NCBI GenBank assembly: GCA_013139435.1
Contig: WTAW01000119.1
Coordinates: 1-9,654, forward strand
DNA: 9,654 nt
Source: Candidatus Aminicenantota bacterium
GTDB taxonomy: Bacteria > Acidobacteriota > Aminicenantia > Aminicenantales > Aminicenantaceae
Direction of reading: 5' to 3'
Part shown: in pieces, positions 1 to 7,641 of the stretch
How positions within the stretch are numbered: the first letter of the stretch is position 1
Layout of the letters: every line of letters starts with the position of its first letter
Notes under the pieces: generated by a model
The model's database searches: none
The model's input: only the letters and a program-made list of their open reading frames with translations
What the model was told of the DNA's origin: nothing
Translations under genes and position numbers: made by a program

Positions 1-1
1 C

Positions 2-1108
2 GAGGAACATATACACATCGACATTTCCCCGGAAAAACAGAAAGAGTGGGGCATCATGATGGGTTCTCCTGTCCTCCAAAGCATTTCCTCTCGAGTCGTA
101 CTCCCGGGCAACCTGTCCCTCAACAGCAACAAAACCGCGCACATCACATCCTTCGTGCACGGGCAGATCTCGGCCCTTTCTGCCGACCTGGGGAAAAAGG
201 TGAGTCAGAGACAAAGACTCGTCACGATCAACTCGCCCGACTTCGGTAAAGCTCAAGCGGACTTCTTGCAAACCCGGACAGCTCTAAACCACAGCCAACA
301 GGAATACGAGCGTGCAAAGATGCTCCGTGCAGAAAAAGCCATAGAGGAGAGAGAATACCTCAGACGAAAGGCCGAGTACGAAAAGCTCTCCACAGAATAC
401 GGGGCACTGGGATCTGCTCTACACTCTTATGGAATCACCCATGAACAGATCGACGCGCTCATCGCCAAATGCGATGCCCTGGAGGAAGAGGAATACAAAT
501 GTGAGATCGCTGATCCAAACCTTCCGATCCGTTCACCGATCTCAGGAACAATTATTTTCCGGGACGCGATCATAGGGGCATACATCGAACCGGAAAAGAT
601 CCTTTTTACTGTATCCGACTTAGGCACGCTCTGGGCTGTCTTGGATGCTTATGAAAAAGACATCCCCTACATTTCAAAAGAAAGCCGTGTTCACATTCTA
701 TCCCCATTGTATCCTGAAAAAATATTTCCGGGACAAATCACCTACATCAGCGAGACCATCGATGAAAAATTGCGCACCGTCAAAATCAGGGTGGAAGTTC
801 CCAACACCGAGGGTCTGCTCAAACCAAACATGTACATCCAGGGGATCGTGGAAAACCATGCGGATGGTAAAAATATTCTGGCTGTCCCAGAGGAGGCCAT
901 TCAGAACATGAATGGAGAAAAGGTCGTCTTTGTGATGGAGAGCAAGGACGTTTTTGCGGCACGCCATGTTCAAATCGGGAATAAGATCGGCGATCGCAGG
1001 ATCATTACAGAGGGGCTGAAACCCGATGATTATCTCGTCCTCAAAGGCGCCTTCACGATCAAAACCGAACTGACAAAGGGCACCCTCACCCATCAGCATG
1101 TACACTGA
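2..1108 (+). CDS. RND efflux periplasmic adaptor subunit (CusB/CzcB-like, HlyD superfamily), 5' partial
   Basis: This is the membrane fusion protein that links an inner-membrane RND pump to an outer-membrane channel in the periplasm. The frame is open to the left edge and already coding before the ATG at 56: an in-frame stretch reading I-D-I-S-P-E-K-Q resembles the usual start of the mature CusB-type core. The gene therefore begins outside the window, and its signal peptide is not visible. From the left edge 368 residues remain. They hold the first half of a biotinyl-lipoyl fold (around V-H-G-Q-I-S), a charged alpha-hairpin rich in E, K, R and A, the second lipoyl half (R-S-P-I-S-G-T-I), a beta-barrel region, and a membrane-proximal end with V-P-E-E-A-I and G-L-K-P-D-D. 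The C-terminus is H-Q-H-V-H and the visible N-terminus has H-I-H, which might help bind metal (inference). The permease gene starts 22 nt downstream, so the two form a pump operon. The family call is firm; the substrate is unknown. Confidence 0.93.
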   Translation, partial: EEHIHIDISPEKQKEWGIMMGSPVLQSISSRVVLPGNLSLNSNKTAHITSFVHGQISALSADLGKKVSQRQRLVTINSPDFGKAQADFLQTRTALNHSQQEYERAKMLRAEKAIEEREYLRRKAEYEKLSTEYGALGSALHSYGITHEQIDALIAKCDALEEEEYKCEIADPNLPIRSPISGTIIFRDAIIGAYIEPEKILFTVSDLGTLWAVLDAYEKDIPYISKESRVHILSPLYPEKIFPGQITYISETIDEKLRTVKIRVEVPNTEGLLKPNMYIQGIVENHADGKNILAVPEEAIQNMNGEKVVFVMESKDVFAARHVQIGNKIGDRRIITEGLKPDDYLVLKGAFTIKTELTKGTLTHQHVH

Positions 1109-1130
1109 ATAAGCCCCAATAGATCCATAG

Positions 1131-4100
1131 ATGATACAGAAAATCATTCATTTTTCACTGAAGCAGCGGATGTTCATCGTGATGGCCACAGTTATCGTGG
1201 CTCTCCTCGGTTTGTTGGCCTACCAAAACCTCGCCATCGATGTCTTCCCCGACCCCTCGCCCCCTCTTGTTCAGATATACACCGAAGCCCACGGAATGGC
1301 GCCCGAGGAAGTGGAGAGGCTGGTCTCCTACCCCGTCGAGTCTTCGATGTACGGGCTTCCGCGGGTAAAAAACATCCGTTCCGTCTCCACCTATGCCCTT
1401 TCCCTCGTGAACATCTATTTCCAGGACAAAACCGATATTTACTGGGCCAGACAACTCGTTGCACAGAGGCTCTTAGAGGTCAAAGGACAGCTCCCGGAAC
1501 AGGCACACGAACCAGTACTTGGCCCTATCGCCACGGGACTTGGATTGGTATATCTTTACTATCTCGAAGGGGAGGGCTACTCCACTCTTGAACTCAGGAC
1601 CATCCAGGACTGGCTCGTAAAATACGAACTCAAATCGGTTCCAGAAGTCTCTCAGGTACTAAGTATCGGCGGAGATGTCAAACAATATCAGATCTTGGTG
1701 AATCCCCAATCCTTACTCAAATACGACCTGTCTGTGTCGGACATCACGTTAAAAGTCCGGCAGAACAATCAAAACATAGGGGCGAGTTTCATAACCAAGG
1801 GGAAAGAAGAGTATTTGATCCGGAGCATCGGTCTCGCCAAAAATGTCGCAGACCTCGAAAACATTGTTGTCGCCAATCACTTGGGTACCCCGGTCAAACT
1901 TAAAGATGTGTCCAAAGTTCAGATCCTTCCGGCCATACGGAGAGGGGCGGCTTTAGTCAATGGAGAGGGAGAAAAGGTTGTGGGCATGGTCCTCAAGCTT
2001 TTCGGATCCAACACCGCAAGGGTTATCCAGGACACAGAAGATCGGATAAACGAGATCAACAAGGCCCTTCCCCAGGGCGTAAAAATCGTCCCGTTTTACA
2101 ACCAAGCGCTGCTCGTCAAAAAGTGCTTTTCAACAGTATCCACAAACCTGATCTTAGGAATCGCCCTGATCATTATCGTGCTCTTCCTCTTTATGGGAGA
2201 CTTCTCCTCAGCCATGATCGCCGTTTTCGCTCTGCCTTTCTCGATTCTTTTTGCGTTCATCCTGATGCAACGCGCGGACCTGGCTGCAGACCTGATATCC
2301 TTCGGCGGACTGGCCATAGCGATCGGACTGATCGCGGATGCGGCCATCATCATGGTGGAAAACATCCACCGGCACATCACCCAATCTCCTGAAGCAAAAA
2401 TTCAGGCCATCGTATCCGCAAGTACAGAAGTAGGACGTCCCCTCTTCTTCGCTATCATAATCATCATCCTGGTCTTTCTGCCCATCTTCACTCTGTCCGG
2501 TGTAGAGGGTATCATGTTCCGGCCTATGGGCTACACCATTTCCTTTGCGCTGGCAGGCTCCCTGATCTTTGCGCTCGTATCTGCACCTGCACTCTCCTAT
2601 TATTTTTTAAGGAGAAGAAAAAACAAAGTCCAGGAGCCTTTCCTTATCCGAAACATCAAGAAGGTCTATCTTCCCTTTTTTGCACTCTGTCAGAAACATC
2701 GTAAAGCTGTTTTTTTGTTGACCATCCTGGTATTCGCGATCGGCCTCGCCATTTTGCCTTTCCTGGGCCGGGAATACATCCCTTATCTGGAGGAAGGGAC
2801 GCTACATCTCAGAGTGACATACGACCCGAACATCAGCCTGAAGGAAACCATCACGCTTACGAACGACATCGAAAAAACCCTCAGAGACACCCCCGAAGTC
2901 ACCGGAGTTTTGAGCCGCATCGGAAGAGGAGAGGTGGGGAGCCACGCCCATTTTGTGAATGACGCCGAGATCCTCATCAACATCAATCCTATACAGCGCT
3001 GGGAACACTTCAAGAGCAAAGATGAGCTCATCCGTGAGATCGAACACCGCCTGGAAAAATTCCCCGGTTTAAACCTCAATATCACCCAGCCCATCGCCCA
3101 TAATTTGGATGAACTTCTCACGGGAGTCAAAGCGCAACTCGCCATAAAGCTCTACGGAGAAGATTTCGAAGTGCTCAAGGAAAAATCCACACAAATTAAG
3201 GACGTGATCGCGTCTATCGAAGGCGCAGCTGATGTCCAAGTGGAGCAGTTTTCTGGCCAGAACCACATTCAGATTTTCCTCGATAGGGATAGGATTGCGC
3301 GCTACGGCATGAATATCCGGGATATCCAGGACACGATCGAGGCCGCAGTAGGAGGGATCACGTTAGGGCAGATCTACGAGGAACAGAAAAGATTTGATAT
3401 ATTCCTCAGGTTTGAGCCAGAATACCGCAAGGACATCGAACAGATCGAAGGCCTGCTCATCCGGTTGCCCGATGGAGGCCAGGTTCCGCTCGCCCAACTG
3501 GCATCCGTCGAGGAAATCATGGGCCCCCGTGTTATCAACCGGGAAAGCAACAAACGTTTTATCACCGTCCAGTGCAACATCCGGGGAAGGGATATCGGCC
3601 GCTTCGTGGACGAGGCCAAGAGCCGGATCGACAAGAGTGTCCAACTCCCGCCCGAGTACTTGGTCAAATGGGGCGGGCAATTCGAGCTGCAGCAACAAGC
3701 CAATCAAAGGTTCCTGATCATTACTCCGATAACACTGGCACTGGTCGCTCTTTTGCTTTTCACCATCTTCTACTCTTTCCAGGAAGTGCTCATCATCCTC
3801 ATCAATATCCCTCTTGCCCTGACAGGGGGGATCATCGCACTCAAAGTCTCTGGTCTGTATCTCAGTGTGCCTGCGTCAATCGGCTTCATCGCTATTTTTG
3901 GGATCGCGCTGGAAGATGGGCTTGTTCTGATCTCTGCCTTTCACAGCCAGCTCAAGAAGGGCGTATCCATGGCAGAAGCTATCATCGAGGGTGTTAACAT
4001 CAAACTCCGTCCCGTCTTGATGACAACCTTCACCACGATATTCGGTGTTTTGCCCCTGCTTCTAGCAAAAGGCCCTGGAGCAGAGATCTGGAGGCCCCTG

Positions 4101-4199
4101 GCAACAGTGGTTGTCGGCGGACTCATCACATCCACTTTTGTAACCCTTATTGTTTTGCCCTTGATCTTTCAAACCCTGAAAAAAGAAAAGATCCATTAG
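1131..4199 (+). CDS. Heavy-metal-type (HME) RND efflux permease, CusA/CzcA family
   Basis: This is the inner-membrane proton-driven pump subunit, 1022 aa, a normal length for the family. Transmembrane helix 1 is at about residues 14-34, followed by the first periplasmic porter domain. A block of helices (about 335-530) carries the TM4 motif F391-G-G-L-A-I-A-I-G, then D403 and V-E410-N. The second porter domain spans about 555-860, and the final helices include A-L-E-D-G and R-P-V-L-M-T. D403 matches the proton-relay Asp405 of E. coli CusA. The TM4 string resembles CusA, whereas D-E-L-L-T-G-V-K and R-P-V-L-M-T resemble CzcA. By my alignment the three porter methionines of CusA (573, 623, 672) are R561, D611 and E661 here, so a Cu(I)/Ag(I) methionine path is not supported. 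A Zn/Co/Ni-type or other cation is possible but unproven. The start has only a weak ribosome-binding sequence, so translation may be coupled to the adaptor 22 nt upstream. Confidence 0.95.
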   Translation: MIQKIIHFSLKQRMFIVMATVIVALLGLLAYQNLAIDVFPDPSPPLVQIYTEAHGMAPEEVERLVSYPVESSMYGLPRVKNIRSVSTYALSLVNIYFQDKTDIYWARQLVAQRLLEVKGQLPEQAHEPVLGPIATGLGLVYLYYLEGEGYSTLELRTIQDWLVKYELKSVPEVSQVLSIGGDVKQYQILVNPQSLLKYDLSVSDITLKVRQNNQNIGASFITKGKEEYLIRSIGLAKNVADLENIVVANHLGTPVKLKDVSKVQILPAIRRGAALVNGEGEKVVGMVLKLFGSNTARVIQDTEDRINEINKALPQGVKIVPFYNQALLVKKCFSTVSTNLILGIALIIIVLFLFMGDFSSAMIAVFALPFSILFAFILMQRADLAADLISFGGLAIAIGLIADAAIIMVENIHRHITQSPEAKIQAIVSASTEVGRPLFFAIIIIILVFLPIFTLSGVEGIMFRPMGYTISFALAGSLIFALVSAPALSYYFLRRRKNKVQEPFLIRNIKKVYLPFFALCQKHRKAVFLLTILVFAIGLAILPFLGREYIPYLEEGTLHLRVTYDPNISLKETITLTNDIEKTLRDTPEVTGVLSRIGRGEVGSHAHFVNDAEILININPIQRWEHFKSKDELIREIEHRLEKFPGLNLNITQPIAHNLDELLTGVKAQLAIKLYGEDFEVLKEKSTQIKDVIASIEGAADVQVEQFSGQNHIQIFLDRDRIARYGMNIRDIQDTIEAAVGGITLGQIYEEQKRFDIFLRFEPEYRKDIEQIEGLLIRLPDGGQVPLAQLASVEEIMGPRVINRESNKRFITVQCNIRGRDIGRFVDEAKSRIDKSVQLPPEYLVKWGGQFELQQQANQRFLIITPITLALVALLLFTIFYSFQEVLIILINIPLALTGGIIALKVSGLYLSVPASIGFIAIFGIALEDGLVLISAFHSQLKKGVSMAEAIIEGVNIKLRPVLMTTFTTIFGVLPLLLAKGPGAEIWRPLATVVVGGLITSTFVTLIVLPLIFQTLKKEKIH

Positions 4200-4202
4200 A
4201 AC

Positions 4203-4874
4203 ATGCGTATAATCATTCGCACATTTCCGCGCAAAACTACATGGCTTCTGATCCTCCTGCTCTTTTTTCCTTTTTGTTCATCCTCGCCGCAAGGATTCAT
4301 TGTTCTCTGTGCGGGCGATAGCATAACGGCCGCCGATTATCCGCGTTTTCTCCAGCGTCGATTCGACCAGGACAACATCCTGGCCAAAGTGCTTAACTAC
4401 GGCCGTAGCGGTAACACTTCGGGCGAATATTTGGCATTCCTGAAAAAAAACACACAGATCCTCTCTGAGGAACACCCCGATTTCATCCTCATCCAGTTGG
4501 GGACGAATGACCTCCGCGAGGATCAAGACGACACATCTGCCACTCAATTTTCAGCCAACATGAAAGACATCATCAACATATTCAGCGGATTCAAGACTCG
4601 CTCAGGAAAAGCACCTCAAAGCCTTATCGCGACGATCCCTCCCATACCTGAAAACAGTCCCTCTCCTTTCACAGAAAAATCCCATCGGAGAGTCATGGAC
4701 GAGATCAATCCGATCATCCGGCAGATCGCAGATGATCAAGGTCTCGTCTTAGTGGACAACTATACGCTTCTCTTAGATCAACCCCTCCTCCTCCCTGAAG
4801 TCCACCCTTCACGGGAAGGCTACAGACAAATTGCCCTAAACTGGTACAATTCCCTCAAACCACTGATCAAGTGA
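4203..4874 (+). CDS. Secreted SGNH/GDSL-family hydrolase (TesA-like), atypical catalytic triad
   Basis: A 223-aa protein with a basic N-terminus and a hydrophobic segment (about residues 14-24) ending at C25, so it is exported. The sequence before C25 (F-F-P-F) is a poor lipobox, so lipoprotein status is uncertain. SGNH blocks follow in order: A-G-D-S40 (nucleophile Ser), Y-G-R-S-G70-N, G-T-N102-D (oxyanion-hole Asn) and V-H201-P near the C-terminus. In this family an Asp normally lies three residues before the His (D-x-x-H); here that position is P198, with E199 next to it. Known members are esterases, lysophospholipases, thioesterases and carbohydrate deacetylases acting on lipids or cell-surface polymers; the substrate here cannot be read. 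The ATG lies 3 nt after the permease stop, so it is almost certainly the third gene of the efflux operon, which is an unusual partner for a metal pump. The superfamily is secure; activity is less certain. Confidence 0.88.
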   Translation: MRIIIRTFPRKTTWLLILLLFFPFCSSSPQGFIVLCAGDSITAADYPRFLQRRFDQDNILAKVLNYGRSGNTSGEYLAFLKKNTQILSEEHPDFILIQLGTNDLREDQDDTSATQFSANMKDIINIFSGFKTRSGKAPQSLIATIPPIPENSPSPFTEKSHRRVMDEINPIIRQIADDQGLVLVDNYTLLLDQPLLLPEVHPSREGYRQIALNWYNSLKPLIK

Positions 4875-4890
4875 TCATGCACAAGAAAAG

Positions 4891-4919
4891 TTGCAGTTTT
4901 ATTGGATTAGTGTTATAAT
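4891..4919 (+). promoter_or_regulatory. Sigma70-type extended -10 promoter for the hfq-like/pdxA/xthA operon
   Basis: A perfect TATAAT (4914-4919) is preceded by TGT, making an extended -10 element. A weak -35, TTGCAG (4891-4896), lies 17 nt upstream. The transcript would start near 4926, giving a leader of about 50 nt. The site fills the 101-nt gap between the hydrolase and the Hfq-like gene, the only sizeable gap on this side. No convincing terminator for the upstream operon was found there. Confidence 0.8.
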
Positions 4920-4963
4920 TTTGTTCAAATAGACTTTCATTTCTCACACTTAACAACTTTCTT

Positions 4964-4967
4964 GGAG
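4964..4967 (+). promoter_or_regulatory. Ribosome binding site (GGAG) of the hfq-like gene
   Basis: GGAG lies 8 nt before the ATG at 4976, which fixes this start. It is the clearest Shine-Dalgarno sequence in the operon; pdxA has none of its own. Confidence 0.8.
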
Positions 4968-4975
4968 AATTAACC

Positions 4976-5332
4976 ATGAATAGGAAGCTTATCCGTCCCA
5001 ATTTTTCCGATTACAAGGAGAAGATGAGTCGTGAGGCTTCGAAAAGGAAAGCCCATCCTGGCTACGAAACCCATGCGGAGAACTACTACTATCTCAAGCA
5101 GATGAATAAAAAAACTCCTATGGCGGTGATCTTTGAGAATGGCGACAAGGTCGAAGGATATGTGGAGTGGTATGACAGGGAATGCATCAAGCTCAACAGA
5201 AACGATGCTCCCAACCTCCTGATCTACAAGCACGCCATCAAGTATCTTTTCAAACTGGAAGAGAAGGAAGACGCCCCAAAAACACCGCCAAAGAGAACGC
5301 CCAGAAGAAGCACTACAAAAACACAAAAATGA
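4976..5332 (+). CDS. hfq: Hfq-like Sm-fold RNA-binding protein with N- and C-terminal extensions
   Basis: A 118-aa protein with a central Sm domain (about residues 36-93). Sm1 reads T-P-M-A-V-I-F-E-N-G and Sm2 ends in I-Y84-K85-H86-A, the Hfq signature; K85 and H86 match the U-rich RNA-binding pair of E. coli Hfq. Hfq forms hexamers that bring small RNAs to mRNAs, so a post-transcriptional regulator is likely. It differs from E. coli Hfq in several ways. About 35 charged residues precede the domain where Hfq has a short helix. The loop before Y-K-H-A is about two residues longer. The aligned Q41 and F42 are R68 and E69, distal-face Y25 is I52, and the C-terminus is a Lys/Arg/Pro/Thr-rich basic tail. 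It opens an operon with pdxA and xthA, with its stop overlapping the pdxA start (ATGA). Similar extended Hfq forms occur, as I recall, in Acidobacteriota. The family is fairly sure; the symbol is by homology only. Confidence 0.82.
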   Translation: MNRKLIRPNFSDYKEKMSREASKRKAHPGYETHAENYYYLKQMNKKTPMAVIFENGDKVEGYVEWYDRECIKLNRNDAPNLLIYKHAIKYLFKLEEKEDAPKTPPKRTPRRSTTKTQK

Positions 5333-6375
5333 CCCTTCCCAGAATTGGGATAACGTTGGGGGACCCCGGGGGGATCGGACCGGAAGTCACATTAAGATCT
5401 CTATCCCGAAAAGATGTCTTTTCATCCGCAAACCACATCCTGTTCGGTTCGAGCTCTCTCATCCAGGAAACTCTTAAGCTCTCGGGTCTCTCGATGGATA
5501 TCCCAACCGTGTCCAGGATAAACAACGCCGACCTCCATTCTATTTCTCTATGGGAAATCGAGGCACCTTTGAACGCAGGACAGAAGGGAATCGTTTCCAA
5601 AGAAAACGGAGAGGCCTCATTCCGGTTCTTCGAAGAGGCGGTAAAAAAAGCCCAAGAGGGAGCTCTTGATGCGATCGTGACAGCGCCCATATCTAAACAC
5701 TCCTGGTCACTGGCAGGCATACCCTATCCCGGGCACACCGAATATCTCAGTCGATCGTACCCCCAGGCGCTCATGGCTTTCTGGTCAGAGAAAATCAAGG
5801 TGGCCCTTTTCTCCCACCACATCTCTCTCAAACAAGCTATAGAAAAAATCAAAACAAAAGAACTTTTGGAATTCTTTCTTCTTCTCCATAAATTCTTGAT
5901 CCAGGCGGGAAAGAAAAATATGTCTTTCCTTGTGAGCGGCTTGAATCCCCATGCAGGAGAAGAAGGATTGCTGGGAACAGAAGAAAAGGAAGAGATTTTC
6001 CCTGCTGTAAAAAGAGCCCAGGACGAAGGGGTTCCCATCCAGGGGCCTTATCCTCCTGATGTCGTCTTCCGCAAGGCGTATGGCCTTCCGGATACCATGG
6101 TCATCGCGCTCTACCATGACCAAGGCCTTATCGCATTTAAGATGGCGGCATTCGACGAGGGAGTCAACGTGACCCTCGGGCTTCCCTTTGTCCGCACCTC
6201 TCCGGATCACGGGACAGCATTTGACATCGCCGGAAAGGGAAAAGCCGATCCTTTAAGCATGACCGAAGCTATAAGACTCGCCATCGATCTTTCCTCATCA
6301 CGTAAAAACAAGACAGAAGAGGAAAACAGAAAAGGGAGAGCGACAGAGCAGAAAAACAAAGAGAGGATCCCTTGA
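5329..6375 (+). CDS. pdxA: 4-hydroxythreonine-4-phosphate dehydrogenase PdxA
   Basis: A cytoplasmic enzyme of the DXP-dependent pyridoxal phosphate pathway. It oxidises 4-phosphohydroxy-L-threonine with NAD(P), giving the substrate that PdxJ condenses with deoxyxylulose phosphate. The ATG at 5329 is chosen because the protein then begins with the family's N-terminus (I-G-I-T-L-G-D-P-G-G-I-G-P-E). The frame is open further upstream, but that part lies inside the Hfq-like gene. The conserved metal-binding histidines are visible: H136 in P-G-H-T-E-Y, H164 in S-H-H-I-S-L, and H263 in L-Y-H-D-Q-G. The end motif R-T-S-P-D-H-G-T-A-F-D-I-A-G is intact. At 348 aa it is slightly long for the family (about 330) because of a charged Lys/Glu/Arg-rich C-terminal tail of some 27 residues. 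There is no Shine-Dalgarno sequence; the 4-nt ATGA overlap implies translational coupling to the Hfq-like gene. Confidence 0.95.
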   Translation: MTLPRIGITLGDPGGIGPEVTLRSLSRKDVFSSANHILFGSSSLIQETLKLSGLSMDIPTVSRINNADLHSISLWEIEAPLNAGQKGIVSKENGEASFRFFEEAVKKAQEGALDAIVTAPISKHSWSLAGIPYPGHTEYLSRSYPQALMAFWSEKIKVALFSHHISLKQAIEKIKTKELLEFFLLLHKFLIQAGKKNMSFLVSGLNPHAGEEGLLGTEEKEEIFPAVKRAQDEGVPIQGPYPPDVVFRKAYGLPDTMVIALYHDQGLIAFKMAAFDEGVNVTLGLPFVRTSPDHGTAFDIAGKGKADPLSMTEAIRLAIDLSSSRKNKTEEENRKGRATEQKNKERIP

Positions 6376-7151
6376 AAATTTGCACATTTAACGTCAATTC
6401 TATCAGAGTGAGAAAAGATCTGATTCTAGAGTGGCTCAAACACAGGAACGGAGACATCGATATCCTGTGTTTTCAGGAACTCAAGGCCATCGATTCACTA
6501 TTCCCCTATGAAGATTTCGAAAAAATGGGATTTCAATGCGAAGTTTTTGGTCAGAAGGCATACAATGGGGTGGCGATCTGTTCAAAATCCCCCCTTGAAG
6601 ATGTCCAAAAAGGTCTTGGAGACGCGGTCTGGGATGAGCAGAAGAGATTCATCGCAGCCACCATCGATGGGATTCGTTTCATAAATATCTATGCCCCTCA
6701 TGGAGATCTTCAGGGCAAAGAGAAATTCGACTATAAGCAGGGCTGGTACAAGGAGCTGATCTCTGTTCTCGATAACAATCACTCACCAAACGACCCCATA
6801 TTTATTGTCGGTGACTTCAATGTCGCCAGGGAAGACCGAGATGTGTACGATCCTGAAGCCTTAAAGGGTGGCATCGGAACCCTGCCAGAAGAGAGGGAAA
6901 AATTCGAGTCACTGCTCCAGTGGGGGCTGATCGAAACATTCAGGTATAAATACCCGGACAAAACACAATTCACGTGGTGGGACTACATCGGAGGGGCCAT
7001 CTGGAGAGACCAGGGGATGAGGATCGATTATATTCTCTGCACGGAATCTCTGCTGCGCACAGTCGACGCGGTGGACGTCGACCTTTGGCCGCGAAGGCGA
7101 CGGGAACCCAAACCTTCAGACCACGCACCATTGATCGCCACGCTGTCCTGA
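6372..7151 (+). CDS. xthA: Exodeoxyribonuclease III (AP endonuclease, EEP family)
   Basis: A DNA repair nuclease that cuts abasic sites and removes 3' blocks and 3' nucleotides from duplex DNA in base excision repair. The start is TTG, overlapping the pdxA stop (TTGA). It is supported by AGAGGA 4 nt upstream and by the classic family N-terminus K-I-C-T-F-N-V-N-S-I-R directly after it. All catalytic blocks are present: N-V-N-S near the N-terminus, Q35-E36 (metal-binding Glu), G-D148-F-N150, T-W-W-D-Y, R-I-D219-Y, and S-D250-H251-A-P at the C-terminus. At 259 aa it has normal length for the family. It is the last gene of the hfq-like/pdxA operon and converges on smpB, with a 40-nt gap in which I see no clear hairpin terminator. 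Family assignment is very secure; the symbol follows E. coli usage. Confidence 0.95.
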   Translation: MKICTFNVNSIRVRKDLILEWLKHRNGDIDILCFQELKAIDSLFPYEDFEKMGFQCEVFGQKAYNGVAICSKSPLEDVQKGLGDAVWDEQKRFIAATIDGIRFINIYAPHGDLQGKEKFDYKQGWYKELISVLDNNHSPNDPIFIVGDFNVAREDRDVYDPEALKGGIGTLPEEREKFESLLQWGLIETFRYKYPDKTQFTWWDYIGGAIWRDQGMRIDYILCTESLLRTVDAVDVDLWPRRRREPKPSDHAPLIATLS

Positions 7152-7191
7152 CCTGAGCTGCACGGAATTGAACGATACTGACTTAACCTCC

Positions 7192-7641
7192 TCACCGCCA
7201 TCTCTTGAGTTCGGCCTGCATTTCCCTGTCTCTGTCTCGCTCACGAATGGCTTCTCTTTTCTGGTAAGCTCTTTTCCCTTTAGCCAGTGCTAGCTCTATT
7301 TTTACCTTTCCTTTGTCGTTGATCAGGACTTTTGTGGGCACCAGAGTCAACCCTCTCTCCTTTATCTTTCCCGTCAGCCGTTTGATCTCCCTCCGGTGGA
7401 GAAGGAGTTTTCTATCTCTTATAGGATCATGGTTGAACCTGTTTGCTGCCTCATAAGGACTGACATGGCAGTTCACCAGAAAAACCTCTCCCTCTTTGAT
7501 CTCTGCATAGCTTTCCTTGAGGCTGATCCGTCCTTCTCTGATGGATTTCACCTCGCTCCCGACAAGAGCTACACCGGCCTCACAGGTTTCGAGAATTTCG
7601 TAGTTGAAGAAGGCCTTTTTATTCTTTGCGATAAGTCTCAT
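7192..7641 (-). CDS. smpB: SsrA-binding protein SmpB
   Basis: The tmRNA-binding partner needed for trans-translation: it delivers tmRNA to stalled ribosomes so that the nascent peptide is tagged and the ribosome freed. The 149-aa form starting at 7641 is chosen because the protein then begins M-R-L-I-A-K-N-K-K-A, as in the family, with GGAG 9 nt before the ATG. A longer frame starting from TTG at 7689 is possible but adds 16 unlike residues. Family motifs are intact: F-F-N-Y-E-I, A-G-V-A-L-V-G-S-E-V-K-S-I-R, the L-L-L-H-R-R-E-I segment, and K-G-K-R-A-Y-Q-K-R-E followed by the basic helix that enters the decoding centre. It lies downstream of carD on the same strand after a 164-nt gap, so read-through from carD or an unseen promoter could drive it. 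No ssrA (tmRNA) gene was recognised in the window. Confidence 0.96.
   Translation of the reverse strand: MRLIAKNKKAFFNYEILETCEAGVALVGSEVKSIREGRISLKESYAEIKEGEVFLVNCHVSPYEAANRFNHDPIRDRKLLLHRREIKRLTGKIKERGLTLVPTKVLINDKGKVKIELALAKGKRAYQKREAIRERDRDREMQAELKRWR

Noticed and set aside
56..1108. ATG at 56 as the start of the adaptor gene
   Set aside because: The frame is open to the left edge and the residues before it match the usual adaptor core start, so the true start is outside the window.
698..1147. Minus-strand frame of 149 aa across the adaptor end
   Set aside because: It is antisense to a well-supported gene, has no recognisable motif and no promoter or ribosome binding site.
4867..4880. 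TGATCA repeat after the hydrolase gene as a terminator
   Set aside because: The pairing is short and AT-rich, and no T run follows it, so it does not meet the usual form of an intrinsic terminator.
5182..5328. Upstream extension of PdxA to 5182
   Set aside because: This lies entirely inside the Hfq-like gene in another frame and adds residues unlike PdxA; the family N-terminus begins at 5329.
7063..7083. Inverted GTCGACG/CGTCGAC repeat near the xthA end
   Set aside because: It is inside conserved coding sequence (Val/Asp codons) and is explained by codon choice.
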